This document shows, piece after piece, positions 28,208-35,856 of a DNA stretch of 42,805 bases. The stretch is from Planctomycetota bacterium (lineage in GTDB: Bacteria; Planctomycetota; Planctomycetia; Gemmatales; Gemmataceae). Made by a program: the position numbers and the translations under genes. Location: NCBI GenBank assembly GCA_021807595.1, contig JAKBCS010000030.1, positions 1 to 42,805 on the forward strand. Direction: 5' to 3'. How positions within the stretch are numbered: position 1 is the stretch's first letter; each line of letters starts with the position of its first letter. A model generated the notes under the pieces. That model saw nothing but the letters and a program-made list of their open reading frames with translations. It was not told where the DNA came from and searched no databases.

Positions 28208-28738
28208 ATGACTGCCGCCGACATTACCGCACTTCTCGAACAACAGTTTGGCTCGCGCATCGCGTCGAAAAATCTCGAAGCCATCGATCCGTTCGTGGTC
28301 GTCGCCGCTGCCGATTTGCCGGATGTGTGTCGATTTCTGCGCGACGATAGTCGTTTGCAGTTCGATCTGCTCAACTGCATCAGCGGCGTCGATTACCTGG
28401 AGCCGGACCCCAAAAAAGCGCCCAAGGCCGGCTTCGATCCGCACCTGGAAGTCGTCTATCACCTGTCGAGTTTCCGCCACCGCCATCGCTTCGTCGTCAA
28501 AGTGATGTTGCCGCGCTGGAAGGACGACAAACCCGGCGAGTTGCCGGAAGTGCCGTCCGTCACCTCGCTATGGGCCGCCGCCAACTGGCACGAACGCGAA
28601 GTCTACGATCTGTCGGGCGTGTGGTTCATCGGCCATCCGGAGCTGACCCGCATCTTGCTGGCCGACGATTGGGTGGGCCATCCGCTGCGAAAGGATTACG
28701 AGTATCCGCTGGAGTATCACGGCATACGCGGTCGGTAG
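28208..28738 (+). CDS. nuoC: NADH-quinone oxidoreductase subunit C
   Basis: The 30-kDa peripheral-arm subunit, 176 residues, not fused to NuoD as it is in Escherichia coli. Signature near the C-terminus: WHEREVYDLSGVWFIGHPEL, then RILLADDWVGHPLRKDYEYPLEYHG, diagnostic of NuoC. The N-terminal part (VVAAADLPDVCRFLRDDSRLQFDLLNCISGVDYLE) matches the usual fold. GGAAGAAACGC precedes ATG 28208. Confidence 0.95.
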   Translation: MTAADITALLEQQFGSRIASKNLEAIDPFVVVAAADLPDVCRFLRDDSRLQFDLLNCISGVDYLEPDPKKAPKAGFDPHLEVVYHLSSFRHRHRFVVKVMLPRWKDDKPGELPEVPSVTSLWAAANWHEREVYDLSGVWFIGHPELTRILLADDWVGHPLRKDYEYPLEYHGIRGR

Positions 28739-28750
28739 GGAGGAGCGGAC

Positions 28751-29350
28751 ATGAAGACGAAAACGCGGAGAGGCAGCTATACCTACGAAGACTTCTGCGC
28801 GCTCATTCGTGAGGACCAGAAAGCAGATCTCATCGATGGAGTCATCTACATGGCTTCGCCCGAGAACATCGATGCCAACGATCTGTTTGGCTGGCTGTTT
28901 GCCGTGATGTCCATCTTTGCCGAGGAAAGAAAATTGGGCCGCATCTTCGGCTCCCGCGTAGCCTGTCGCCTCGACGATCACAACGCTCCAGAGCCGGATA
29001 TTCTCTTTGTCCGCCACGAACACGACGACCGCGTTTATCGCGGCGGCGTGGAAGGAGCCCCGGATCTCGCCATCGAGATCGTCTCGCCCGAAAGCGTCGA
29101 ACGCGATTACGAGGACAAACGGAAGAAGTATCAACGATTCGGTGTATCCGAATACTGGATCATCGACGAAGAGGAAAAGTCCATTTTGCTGCTTCGTTTG
29201 AGTTCTCGAGGTCGCTATCGAGAAATCAAACCTCGCGGCGGAGTATTGCGTAGTGAGGTGCTGACGGGTTTTTGGCTCGATCCCAATTGGCTTTGGCAGC
29301 ATCCACGCCCTCCGCGATTGGCAATCGTCCAGCAACTCCTCGCCGAGTAG
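28751..29350 (+). CDS. Uma2 family putative endonuclease
   Basis: A 199-residue member of the Uma2 family (formerly DUF820) with a PD-(D/E)XK nuclease core. The start YTYEDFCALIREDQKADLIDGVIYMASP is typical; the probable active site comprises Asp83 in EPDILFV, Glu109 in APDLAIEIVSPES, and the following YEDKRKKYQRFGVSEYWIIDE. These genes occur in large numbers in cyanobacteria and planctomycetes and no physiological role is known to me. It has a strong GGGAGGAG site, lies 12 bp after nuoC and 17 bp before nuoD, and so is very likely co-transcribed with both. The active-site residues look intact. Confidence 0.88.
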   Translation: MKTKTRRGSYTYEDFCALIREDQKADLIDGVIYMASPENIDANDLFGWLFAVMSIFAEERKLGRIFGSRVACRLDDHNAPEPDILFVRHEHDDRVYRGGVEGAPDLAIEIVSPESVERDYEDKRKKYQRFGVSEYWIIDEEEKSILLLRLSSRGRYREIKPRGGVLRSEVLTGFWLDPNWLWQHPRPPRLAIVQQLLAE

Positions 29351-29367
29351 TCTTTTAGGAAAATAAT

Positions 29368-30585
29368 ATGGCCACCGTCGCACCCCCCGAAGGCAAACAA
29401 GATCAAACCCTCATCGAGTTCGATGTCCGCACCGATGAGATGCTCGTCAACATGGGGCCGCAGCATCCCAGCACGCACGGCGTGTTGCGCCTGGTGTTGC
29501 GCACCGACGGCGAGGTCATCTCGGAAGTCACTCCGCACCTGGGTTATCTGCATCGCTGCGCCGAGAAGATCGGCGAGAATGTGACGCCGATTCAGTTCAT
29601 CCCCTATACCGACCGCATGGATTATCTGGCCGGGATGAACATGAACCTGGCCTACTCGTTGGCGGTCGAGAAACTGTGCGGCATGAAGCTGCCGGAGAAA
29701 GCCAACGTCATCCGCGTCCTCATCGCCGAACTGAACCGCATCGCCAGCCACCTCGTCGGCATGGGCGCATACGGACTCGATCTGGGCACCTTCAGCCCGT
29801 TTTTGTACGCCTTCCGCGAACGCGAGATGATTCTCGATCTGTTCGAGGAAGTATGCGGCGCGCGGCTGACCTACAGCTACATCACCATCGGCGGCGCTCA
29901 CGACGACTTGCCGTCCGGCTGGGTCGAACGCTGCCGCGAGTTTCTCAATTATCTGAAGCCGCGCATTCCGGAGTATCACGCTCTCTTAACGACGAATCAC
30001 ATCTTCGTGCAGCGCACGGCCAACATCGGCGTGTTATCCAGGGAGGCGGCCATCGCCCACGGCTGCACCGGCCCCATGCTGCGCGGCTCGTTGGATCGAC
30101 GCCTGGGCGATCCCGATTGGGATCTGCGTAAGATCGAACCGTACTGCGGCTATGAGACTTACGATTTCAACGCCGTGGTGCCGCCGTTCGACGATCGCTG
30201 GGGTTGGAATCCGCCCCGCGATTCGGTGATCGGCGACGCCTGGCACCGCTTCATGGTCCGCATGTTGGAAGTGATCGAGAGTATTCGTCTCTGCGAACAA
30301 GCACTGGATCGCTATCCGAACGCGCAGGGATCGCACCGCATCGAGATGCCACGCCATCTAACGGCTGGCGAAACCTACGTTGAGACCGAGTGTCCGCGCG
30401 GGCAGATGGGTTTCTACGTCGTGGGCGCGCCGGGTAAAGGCGTGGTACCGCTGCGCGTGCGGGCGCGGTCGTCGAGTTTCTGCAATCTCTGCGTCACCAA
30501 CGAAATCAGCAGCGGCTGCCTCATCGCCGACGTCCCCGCCATCGTCGGCAGCATCGACATCGTGATGGGAGAGATAGACAGGTGA
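29368..30585 (+). CDS. nuoD: NADH-quinone oxidoreductase subunit D
   Basis: The 49-kDa subunit, which with NuoB forms the quinone-reduction site. 405 residues; MGPQHPSTHGVLRLVLRTDGE, the HLGYLHRCAEKIGEN block, DRMDYLAGMNMNLAYSLAVE, AHGCTGPMLRG and the invariant end DIVMGEIDR are all present. Homologous to the large subunit of NiFe hydrogenases but without the nickel cysteines, as expected. AGGAAAATAAT precedes ATG 29368. It is the last nuo gene in the window; downstream lie a hairpin and a repeat, then a gene on the opposite strand. Confidence 0.96.
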   Translation: MATVAPPEGKQDQTLIEFDVRTDEMLVNMGPQHPSTHGVLRLVLRTDGEVISEVTPHLGYLHRCAEKIGENVTPIQFIPYTDRMDYLAGMNMNLAYSLAVEKLCGMKLPEKANVIRVLIAELNRIASHLVGMGAYGLDLGTFSPFLYAFREREMILDLFEEVCGARLTYSYITIGGAHDDLPSGWVERCREFLNYLKPRIPEYHALLTTNHIFVQRTANIGVLSREAAIAHGCTGPMLRGSLDRRLGDPDWDLRKIEPYCGYETYDFNAVVPPFDDRWGWNPPRDSVIGDAWHRFMVRMLEVIESIRLCEQALDRYPNAQGSHRIEMPRHLTAGETYVETECPRGQMGFYVVGAPGKGVVPLRVRARSSSFCNLCVTNEISSGCLIADVPAIVGSIDIVMGEIDR

Positions 30586-30593
30586 GCCGGATC

Positions 30594-30622
30594 GCCACAA
30601 GACCAACACAAGGACTTGTGGC
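30594..30622 (+). terminator. Hairpin after nuoD, possible terminator
   Basis: GCCACAAG (30594-30601) pairs with CTTGTGGC (30615-30622), with further partial pairing outside (CGGAT with ATTCCG). It lies 8 bp after the nuoD stop. There is no T-run, so it may protect the mRNA end rather than terminate. Its position at the end of the nuo genes is suggestive. Confidence 0.45.
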
Positions 30623-30851
30623 AATTCCGAAAAGGGAGAAGCACGCGGAATAAGGGTGTCTGTCCGCCGAATCGCCTTGGGGGGAGGTGGGGCGAACTGA
30701 TTTTTACTTGTTCCCAAACTGCTGGGATCGAGGAATTGCGACGGGCTTCTGCGGAAAGAAGCCTATTCTCACAGATCTTTCACCCACTCGAACGGTCAAT
30801 CCGATACCCCCCACTCCTCTGTACTCGGCGGGAGATTCGAGGAAGCACTCA

Positions 30852-30985
30852 GAGTCCGTTCCAGAAGCCCCTCTCCCCCTGAGTACAGGGGGAGAGGGGG
30901 CGAGCATCCACGGAAAAATGCACCCCTCACCCCCAGCCCCTCTCCCCTGAGTACAGGGGGAGAGGGGAGCTTTCGGAACAGACTC
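30852..30985. repeat. Palindromic element with terminal inverted repeats
   Basis: 134 bp beginning GAGTCCGTTCCAGAAGCCCC and ending in the reverse complement of GAGTCTGTTCCGAAAGCTCC, the same terminal repeat as 80-145. Inside are two CTCTCCCC-GAGTAC-GGGGAGAG hairpins in tandem (about 871-896 and 938-967 within 30 kb), so this is a double copy or the longer form of the element. It lies between two convergent genes. Confidence 0.8.
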
Positions 30986-30996
30986 TCAAACGAGTA

Positions 30997-32625
30997 TTAA
31001 GAGTTTGATTTGTTCTTATCTTCCAGCCGGGCGAAGTGAGCGACAATCCCCTTCGCCGAGCGGAGGCCGTCGACGGCGGCGCTGACGATGCCGCCGGCGT
31101 AGCCCGCGCCTTCGCCGACGGGATAGAGACCTTCGAGTCCCGGTGTTTGGCGGGTGGATTCGTCGCGGAGAATGCGCACCGGAGCGCTGCCGCGCGCTTC
31201 GGGACCGACGAGCGTGCCTTCGGGGAGGAAACGGCCGCGCCATTGATGGTCCATGATCGGCAGGCCGTGACGCAGCGCTTCGACGAGGAACGGCGGGATC
31301 AATTCGGAAATGTGAGCGGATACGGCACCGCGCGGATAGCTATTGTCGGGAATGTCGGGAGTGACGCGGTCGGCAAGGAAATCGGCGACGCGCTGGATGG
31401 GACAGAGATAATCGCCTCGGCCAATCTCGAAAGCCCGCCGTTCGTAAATCTCTTGCAAATGAACGCCGGCGAGAACATCGGAGGAGCCGAAATGTTCCGG
31501 CGGCACGGTGACGACGAGGCCGCTGTTGGCGAAGGGCGAATCGTGCTTGGATAGGCTCATGCCGTTGGTGCAGAACGCGCCGGGTTCCGACACGCTCGGC
31601 ATGATGTAGCCACCGGCGCACATGCAGAAGGTGAACAGATCGTTGGGACCATTGGCGACGAGCGAATAGTTGGCCGCGCCAAGGCGCTGTTCGAGCGGCG
31701 CGGGGCCATATTGGACGCGGTTGACGAGTTCCTGGGGATGTTCGACGCGCACACCCATTTGAAACGGCTTTTGTTCCATCGGTACGCCGCGCGCCAGTAG
31801 CATACGGTAAGTATCGCGGGCGCTGTGGCCGATGGCCAAGACGGCGACGGCTGCGGGAATATAACCCGACGAGGTGGCCAAACCGCGCAGCCGGCCGTCG
31901 GCGAACTCCAGATCCTCGACGCGACACGAGAATCGCACTTCGCCGCCCAGACTTTCGATGCGTCGGCGCAGCGCTTTGACCACGGCAGGAAGGCGATTGC
32001 TTCCGAGATGCGGACGAGCATCGTAGAGGATCGATGGTTTGCCTTTGCAGTCGGCGAACAGTTGCAAGACGCGGCGCACGTCGGGGCCGGAATTACGATA
32101 AGTCAATTTGCCATCGCTGAAGGTTCCTGCTCCGCCCTCACCGAAAAGATAATTGCTCTCCGGATCGAGGGGACCGCCGGCGTCGAAGGCGCGGACATCG
32201 TGGATGCGTTGGCGCACGGCGCGGCCGCGCTCCAAGACGAGCGGACGATAACCTTGTTCGGCCAAGAAGTACGCCGCCGTCAATCCGGCCGGTCCCGAAC
32301 CGATAACGACGGGCCGATGTTCCAAAGGACGAACGCCGGGCGATGGTGGAACGAACGGTTCCTCGGCATACCGTTCGACGCCCAACGGCGAGCGGGCGCG
32401 GCGCTGAGCGTGGGAGACGACGCGGGCCTCGTCCTCTTCGAGGGTAACTTCGATGTGATAGACGAAGCTCAACGTCTCTTTGCGTCGGGCATCGAGCGAT
32501 TTGCGGAGGATGCGCCAGAGCATCGGGGTGGAAGGAGATAAGCCGAGAAGCCGAGTTATACGCTCCAGCAATTCGGCTTCTGGTTCGTCGATACCGAGAC
32601 GGATATTGGCGATGCGAATAGGCAT
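30997..32625 (-). CDS. FAD-dependent oxidoreductase, COG2509-like
   Basis: A 542-residue flavoprotein with the dinucleotide-binding motif VIGSGPAGLTAAYFLAEQGY (about 106-126) and VLERG immediately after, and a second family block, NYLFGEGGAGTFSDGKLTYR, characteristic of uncharacterised FAD-dependent dehydrogenases of COG2509. The ending GLYPVGEGAGYAGGIVSAAVDGLRSA is the usual second FAD motif. The first ~100 residues are a small alpha/beta domain (IRIANIRLGIDEPEAELLERI) typical of this family. Substrate unknown. The start ATG at 32625 fits the family start. It is downstream of the Rrf2 gene on the same strand, with an inverted repeat in the gap. Confidence 0.88.
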   Translation of the reverse strand: MPIRIANIRLGIDEPEAELLERITRLLGLSPSTPMLWRILRKSLDARRKETLSFVYHIEVTLEEDEARVVSHAQRRARSPLGVERYAEEPFVPPSPGVRPLEHRPVVIGSGPAGLTAAYFLAEQGYRPLVLERGRAVRQRIHDVRAFDAGGPLDPESNYLFGEGGAGTFSDGKLTYRNSGPDVRRVLQLFADCKGKPSILYDARPHLGSNRLPAVVKALRRRIESLGGEVRFSCRVEDLEFADGRLRGLATSSGYIPAAVAVLAIGHSARDTYRMLLARGVPMEQKPFQMGVRVEHPQELVNRVQYGPAPLEQRLGAANYSLVANGPNDLFTFCMCAGGYIMPSVSEPGAFCTNGMSLSKHDSPFANSGLVVTVPPEHFGSSDVLAGVHLQEIYERRAFEIGRGDYLCPIQRVADFLADRVTPDIPDNSYPRGAVSAHISELIPPFLVEALRHGLPIMDHQWRGRFLPEGTLVGPEARGSAPVRILRDESTRQTPGLEGLYPVGEGAGYAGGIVSAAVDGLRSAKGIVAHFARLEDKNKSNS

Positions 32626-32635
32626 AACAGTGCGA

Positions 32636-32691
32636 TTTCCGTTTTCGGATTTCAGTTTCGTCGAGAAGAAGTAGAAACCCGAAAACGGAAA
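32636..32691. repeat. 13-bp perfect inverted repeat upstream of the FAD oxidoreductase gene
   Basis: TTTCCGTTTTCGG (32636-32648) pairs with 32679-32691, and an inner GTTTC/GAAAC pair (32655-32659, 32674-32678) extends the stem. It lies between the Rrf2 gene end and the oxidoreductase start. On the minus strand it could act as a terminator for the Rrf2 gene, or it may belong to the wider hairpin set. Confidence 0.7.
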
Positions 32692-32704
32692 ACCTCGCGG
32701 CGAA

Positions 32705-33160
32705 TCACTTGGCCGGGCGCACGACGAGATCGGAGATCTTGATCTTTTCCAGACTCTTGCGGGTTTGATCGGCGGTTTGGCCGCAGACCTGCTCGAGTTT
32801 GGGATGGAGCGAATTCCACGTCTGGTTGAACTTTTTCACCTGCGCCGGGGTATGATCCTTGTCTTTCTCCGTCGGACGATCGGGAGCATAACCGCGGAGT
32901 GGGCCATCGACCGCCTCGACGATCTCCAATAGAGTAATATCGTTGGGAGATCGGGCCAGCCGATAGCCGCCGTGCGGTCCCTTGATAGACATCAGGATAC
33001 GTTCGGAGACGAGTGGCTTAAGCACCTTGAGCAGGAATCGTTCGGGGATGCCTCGCTCGGCGGCGATGTCGTGGGATGCCACGGCGACCGTGGGCGTCTT
33101 CATCTGCGCCATGTGAACGACGGCATGGAGGGCGTAACTGGCTGCGCGTGTGAGTTTCAT
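32705..33160 (-). CDS. Rrf2 family transcriptional regulator without iron-sulfur cysteines
   Basis: A 151-residue DNA-binding regulator. The N-terminal winged helix is typical of Rrf2/IscR/NsrR: KLTRAASYALHAVVHMAQ, AAERGIPERFLLKVLKPLVSERIL and the wing SIKGPHGGYRLAR. The three-cysteine cluster that binds 2Fe-2S or 4Fe-4S in IscR and NsrR would lie around residues 90-110 but is absent (VDGPLRGYAPDRPTEKDKDH); only one Cys occurs, near 127. It therefore probably senses something other than iron-sulfur status. ATG 33160 is the conventional start; the frame is open to 33226. Target genes are unknown; the neighbouring oxidoreductase is a candidate. Confidence 0.9.
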   Translation of the reverse strand: MKLTRAASYALHAVVHMAQMKTPTVAVASHDIAAERGIPERFLLKVLKPLVSERILMSIKGPHGGYRLARSPNDITLLEIVEAVDGPLRGYAPDRPTEKDKDHTPAQVKKFNQTWNSLHPKLEQVCGQTADQTRKSLEKIKISDLVVRPAK

Positions 33161-33554
33161 GGAATCGTCGCGGCCAACCGTTTCCGGATGGCTCTTACTC
33201 CTGTGACAAATGGGACTTAAAGGCATCGTAAAACATGGTTCGACACTTCATCGGTACTGGGGCGATTGTGTATCGCTCATCCACTCGGCATTGAGGGAGG
33301 GTAGGGTGATCGCCACGGGGCCGATTGAGGATATCGAACGAGGAAAGCGTTACACCGATCCCTAATGTTTGAATATAGGTCGCTCCGAACGGCTTGGCAA
33401 TCCCACTTTCTCGACTGCAATACAACTTTTCTCCACCAAATTAGAACCCAGCCGAGTCGAAGGCCAGATGGAAGAACATATTTTCTTTTGTAGATGCGAT
33501 AGCCGGAGTGGGCGAGGACCGAGTCCGCCCTGCCACGCCGAAGAAGGGCAACGG
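33161..33554. other. Gene-free gap
   Basis: 394 bp upstream of the Rrf2 gene and downstream of the zinc-ribbon protein gene. Open frames on both strands look non-coding. It should hold the Rrf2 promoter, where such regulators often bind, but no dyad operator was recognised. A short G/C-rich dyad, GGGC...GGAC with GTCC...GCCC, occurs near 33517-33537. Confidence 0.5.
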
Positions 33555-34898
33555 CTACTGGACTTCGGGCGGGGATTTGCCGATGTCGCCGTCGTTGAAG
33601 TGGACGCCAACGACGGCGGTGGCCGAGTAGATTTTGTCCTGGAATCTCACCAATCCACGGCGAACGCGGACGCGCCACAGATACGATCCGCGATAGGACG
33701 ACCGACCGCCGTTGCCGAATAGCACCTTGACCGCTTCCGGATCGTTGCCGTTGGTGCAGACGAAGAACTCGCCCGATTCGCCCGGTTGCAGAACGTCCGG
33801 CTCATCCTTGCGACCCACCACCCACTCGCGCCGGTTCGAAGTGTCGCCGCGCGGATGCCAGTCGGCCGGCCCGCCGTAGCAGCGATACTTGTCGCCCACT
33901 TCCAAGAGCGTGAACGGAGGCCGAGCGCCGGTACGCCACGAACGGTCGAAGTAATTGTCCAAGGGGGCGAGGGCGTATTCGGTCGAGAGATTCTTCACGT
34001 CCAGATACAAAACCAACGAATCGCCCTGACAACTTTCCAGATTCGGCGTGCCTTCGACAGCCACGCGCACTCGTTCGCGCGCGACACGCTTGGGGGTGAT
34101 TTGCACGTCGCCGATCCACAATGGCTTGTTCAGCGAGGTACACAGAGATTCGGGAAGGGGCAGAGTGGGCATCTTTTGATTGTAGTCGAACAGGCTCACT
34201 TGCTTCTTCTTCTGCACGCCGGGTTTGTCCCCCTCGTCGGGCATCATCTCGAAGGGATTGCGGCGTTGTTCTTCCAAGGTTTGCATTCTCCAGTAGGCCA
34301 TCAACGCGAAGGCCGTTATCACGACGGAGTACAGCACCAGGGGGATGAAGACGAGGAGAAGAAACCAAGGCGCTTTCGGCTCCTTTCGGCGCGGCGAGCG
34401 CGCGACGGCGGACGACGATTCGACCGCGGGCGACGGCGCTTCATGGATGGGAAAATGCGCTTCCGTGGCAGCGTCGGTCATCCACGACGGCGGATGTTCC
34501 TTTGGCAGCATGGCCGTCCCGTCGCCATCGTTACTCGGTGCAAACGGTAGTGTGGGCGTCGTCGACTGCGGCGGCGCATAGGGCATCGTCGTTTCCAGCG
34601 GCCGCGGCGGAGATTGGTTCTGAAAAGGGTTGACCTCGGCCGGCTGCCGAGGGATTTCGATGCGCGGCGTCTCCCCGCGTCCAAATAAATCGTCTCCGCC
34701 GTCGTTGGGTGCAAAAATATCTTCGTGTTCGCTGCCGGAGCGAGGGCGGAACGCCTCGGTGGGAGCCGGCGGTTCGGCTGCGGGCGGTGCGACAACGATT
34801 TGTTGGCAGTGGGGACAGCGCACCTGTTGTCCGAGATGATCGCTGCCCACGCCCATGAGTTTGCCGCAATGTCCACACTGAAATTGCACCGTCTGCAT
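33555..34898 (-). CDS. Zinc-ribbon membrane protein of unknown function
   Basis: 447 residues. The first ~35 residues form a zinc ribbon (Cys8, Cys11, Cys28, Cys31 in CGHC and CPHC). A Pro/Ser-rich linker (about 40-165) leads to one membrane helix (WFLLLVFIPLVLYSVVITAFALMAYW, about 172-197). The C-terminal ~220 residues are beta-rich and probably extracytoplasmic, with segments LPESLCTSLNKPLWIGDVQITPKRV and LVLYLDVKNLSTEYALAPLD resembling a DUF4352-like immunoglobulin-type fold. Zinc ribbon, disordered linker and single helix is a common planctomycete layout; the function is not known. ATG 34898 begins the ribbon directly, which fixes the start. Confidence 0.82.
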   Translation of the reverse strand: MQTVQFQCGHCGKLMGVGSDHLGQQVRCPHCQQIVVAPPAAEPPAPTEAFRPRSGSEHEDIFAPNDGGDDLFGRGETPRIEIPRQPAEVNPFQNQSPPRPLETTMPYAPPQSTTPTLPFAPSNDGDGTAMLPKEHPPSWMTDAATEAHFPIHEAPSPAVESSSAVARSPRRKEPKAPWFLLLVFIPLVLYSVVITAFALMAYWRMQTLEEQRRNPFEMMPDEGDKPGVQKKKQVSLFDYNQKMPTLPLPESLCTSLNKPLWIGDVQITPKRVARERVRVAVEGTPNLESCQGDSLVLYLDVKNLSTEYALAPLDNYFDRSWRTGARPPFTLLEVGDKYRCYGGPADWHPRGDTSNRREWVVGRKDEPDVLQPGESGEFFVCTNGNDPEAVKVLFGNGGRSSYRGSYLWRVRVRRGLVRFQDKIYSATAVVGVHFNDGDIGKSPPEVQ

Positions 34899-34961
34899 AA
34901 TGGTTCCCTAAAGAGTCGGGCTGACGTTTCGGGCGGGAGAAAAAGCCGGTCTCTCCCAATT

Positions 34962-35219
34962 TTAGGAGATCGCCGTCGGCGGCGTACCGGTTGCTGCGGC
35001 TGCTATCGGCTGGACGGAAGTAATATGGAGTAGAGAGCAGATGCGAAATTCCGCTGGAACCCCTTCTTCCGTGTCGCCGACTCCGACGAGAAGGTCCGTT
35101 CGGGTCGGCAACGTCATCCCCGGATGACGGACCTCGTAAGACCGTCCGCTCGACATCGCGAGCCGGAAGGGTTTGAAGGGACGTTGTGTCAGCAGATCGC
35201 GGAAGGTTTGTACTGTCAT
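34962..35219 (-). CDS. Small conserved planctomycete-type protein
   Basis: 85 residues: TFRDLLTQRPFKPFRLAMSS, then GRSYEVRHPGMTLPTRTDLLVG and a final ICSLLHITSVQPI. From memory, this pattern (F-LL-PF-PFRL-S-G-Y-V-HP) recurs in short uncharacterised proteins in planctomycetes and cyanobacteria, where it probably forms a small beta-barrel-like fold. No function is known. It lies upstream of the zinc-ribbon gene on the same strand with 63 bp between. ATG 35219 is the only sensible start. Confidence 0.7.
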   Translation of the reverse strand: MTVQTFRDLLTQRPFKPFRLAMSSGRSYEVRHPGMTLPTRTDLLVGVGDTEEGVPAEFRICSLLHITSVQPIAAAATGTPPTAIS

Positions 35220-35856
35220 AATTCATTATGCTATACGTTCGCCGTCTGCGCGTCGATAATCGTTGCTTCTCCAGCCGCCGCAACACCGCTTGGGTCTCGC
35301 GCGTCTCCCGCGCCTCCGCCGCGCCATCGCTCATTGCTTCCAGACATCGATCGAATCGTAGACCCTCTCCGCAAGGCGGCTCGAACCGAGCGACCGGGAA
35401 GGGATCGGGTCGTTTCCAGTCGTTTACAAGGATTCCAACCGCCACCGCGCCCGTAGCTTGAAACCTTGCCGCGAATTCGCAGGATCTCAGCAATCAAACG
35501 AACGTCCACACCCCCAATATCAACGACGACGTGAGCATACTCAGTGGCTTGGGTACGGTGGAAATATAGGGACAAAATGCGGCATCAAAAGCATCGTCAC
35601 GATGGGTGGAACGAACCTCATTGTTACCCAGGCATGTAAGCATGTCACCATTTTTGGCGAGCGGCATTGCGTGAGCAAACCGAGAGATTGTACTCGGAGC
35701 GCTCACGCAATCCCGCTCGCCAAGTGATTTACTTTCATGCCGGGGTAAAAGCTCGATTCCATGCGAGAGTCTAGGTTGGATTTGTCCGTGACATCGTAAG
35801 TCTCGGCACGGCGAGGGCAAGAGGCGGCGACAGCCCCTTGCCCCGTTGTGTACAGC
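35220..35856. other. Gene-free gap with a large palindrome
   Basis: 637 bp without a credible gene: frames on both strands are rich in Arg, Ser and Pro with no domain. It contains the long inverted repeat at 35624-35748. The promoter of the small gene ending at 34962 must lie at its left end. Confidence 0.6.
35624..35748. repeat. 125-bp element with long imperfect inverted arms
   Basis: The left arm (35624-35676) starts TTACCCAGGCATG and the right arm (35701-35748) ends with its near reverse complement. The inner 23 bp of each arm, with GGCGAGCGG and ATTGCGTGAGC, match with one mismatch; the outer parts are more diverged. A small CCGAG/CTCGG stem forms the centre (35680-35684, 35693-35697). 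The GCGTGAGC word is shared with the hairpin between nuoA and nuoB. This is the longest palindromic element seen here and may be a miniature inverted-repeat element. Confidence 0.8.

Larger units (their letters stand above)
30586..30996. other. Gap between convergent genes
   Basis: A 411-bp gap holding the hairpin just after nuoD and the repeat at 30852-30985. The 230 bp between them has no frame with protein-like composition. Confidence 0.55.

Noticed and set aside
35231-35575. 114-residue minus-strand frame in the 637-bp gap
   Set aside because: Low-complexity Arg/Gly/Ser composition, no ribosome-binding site, no recognisable motif.
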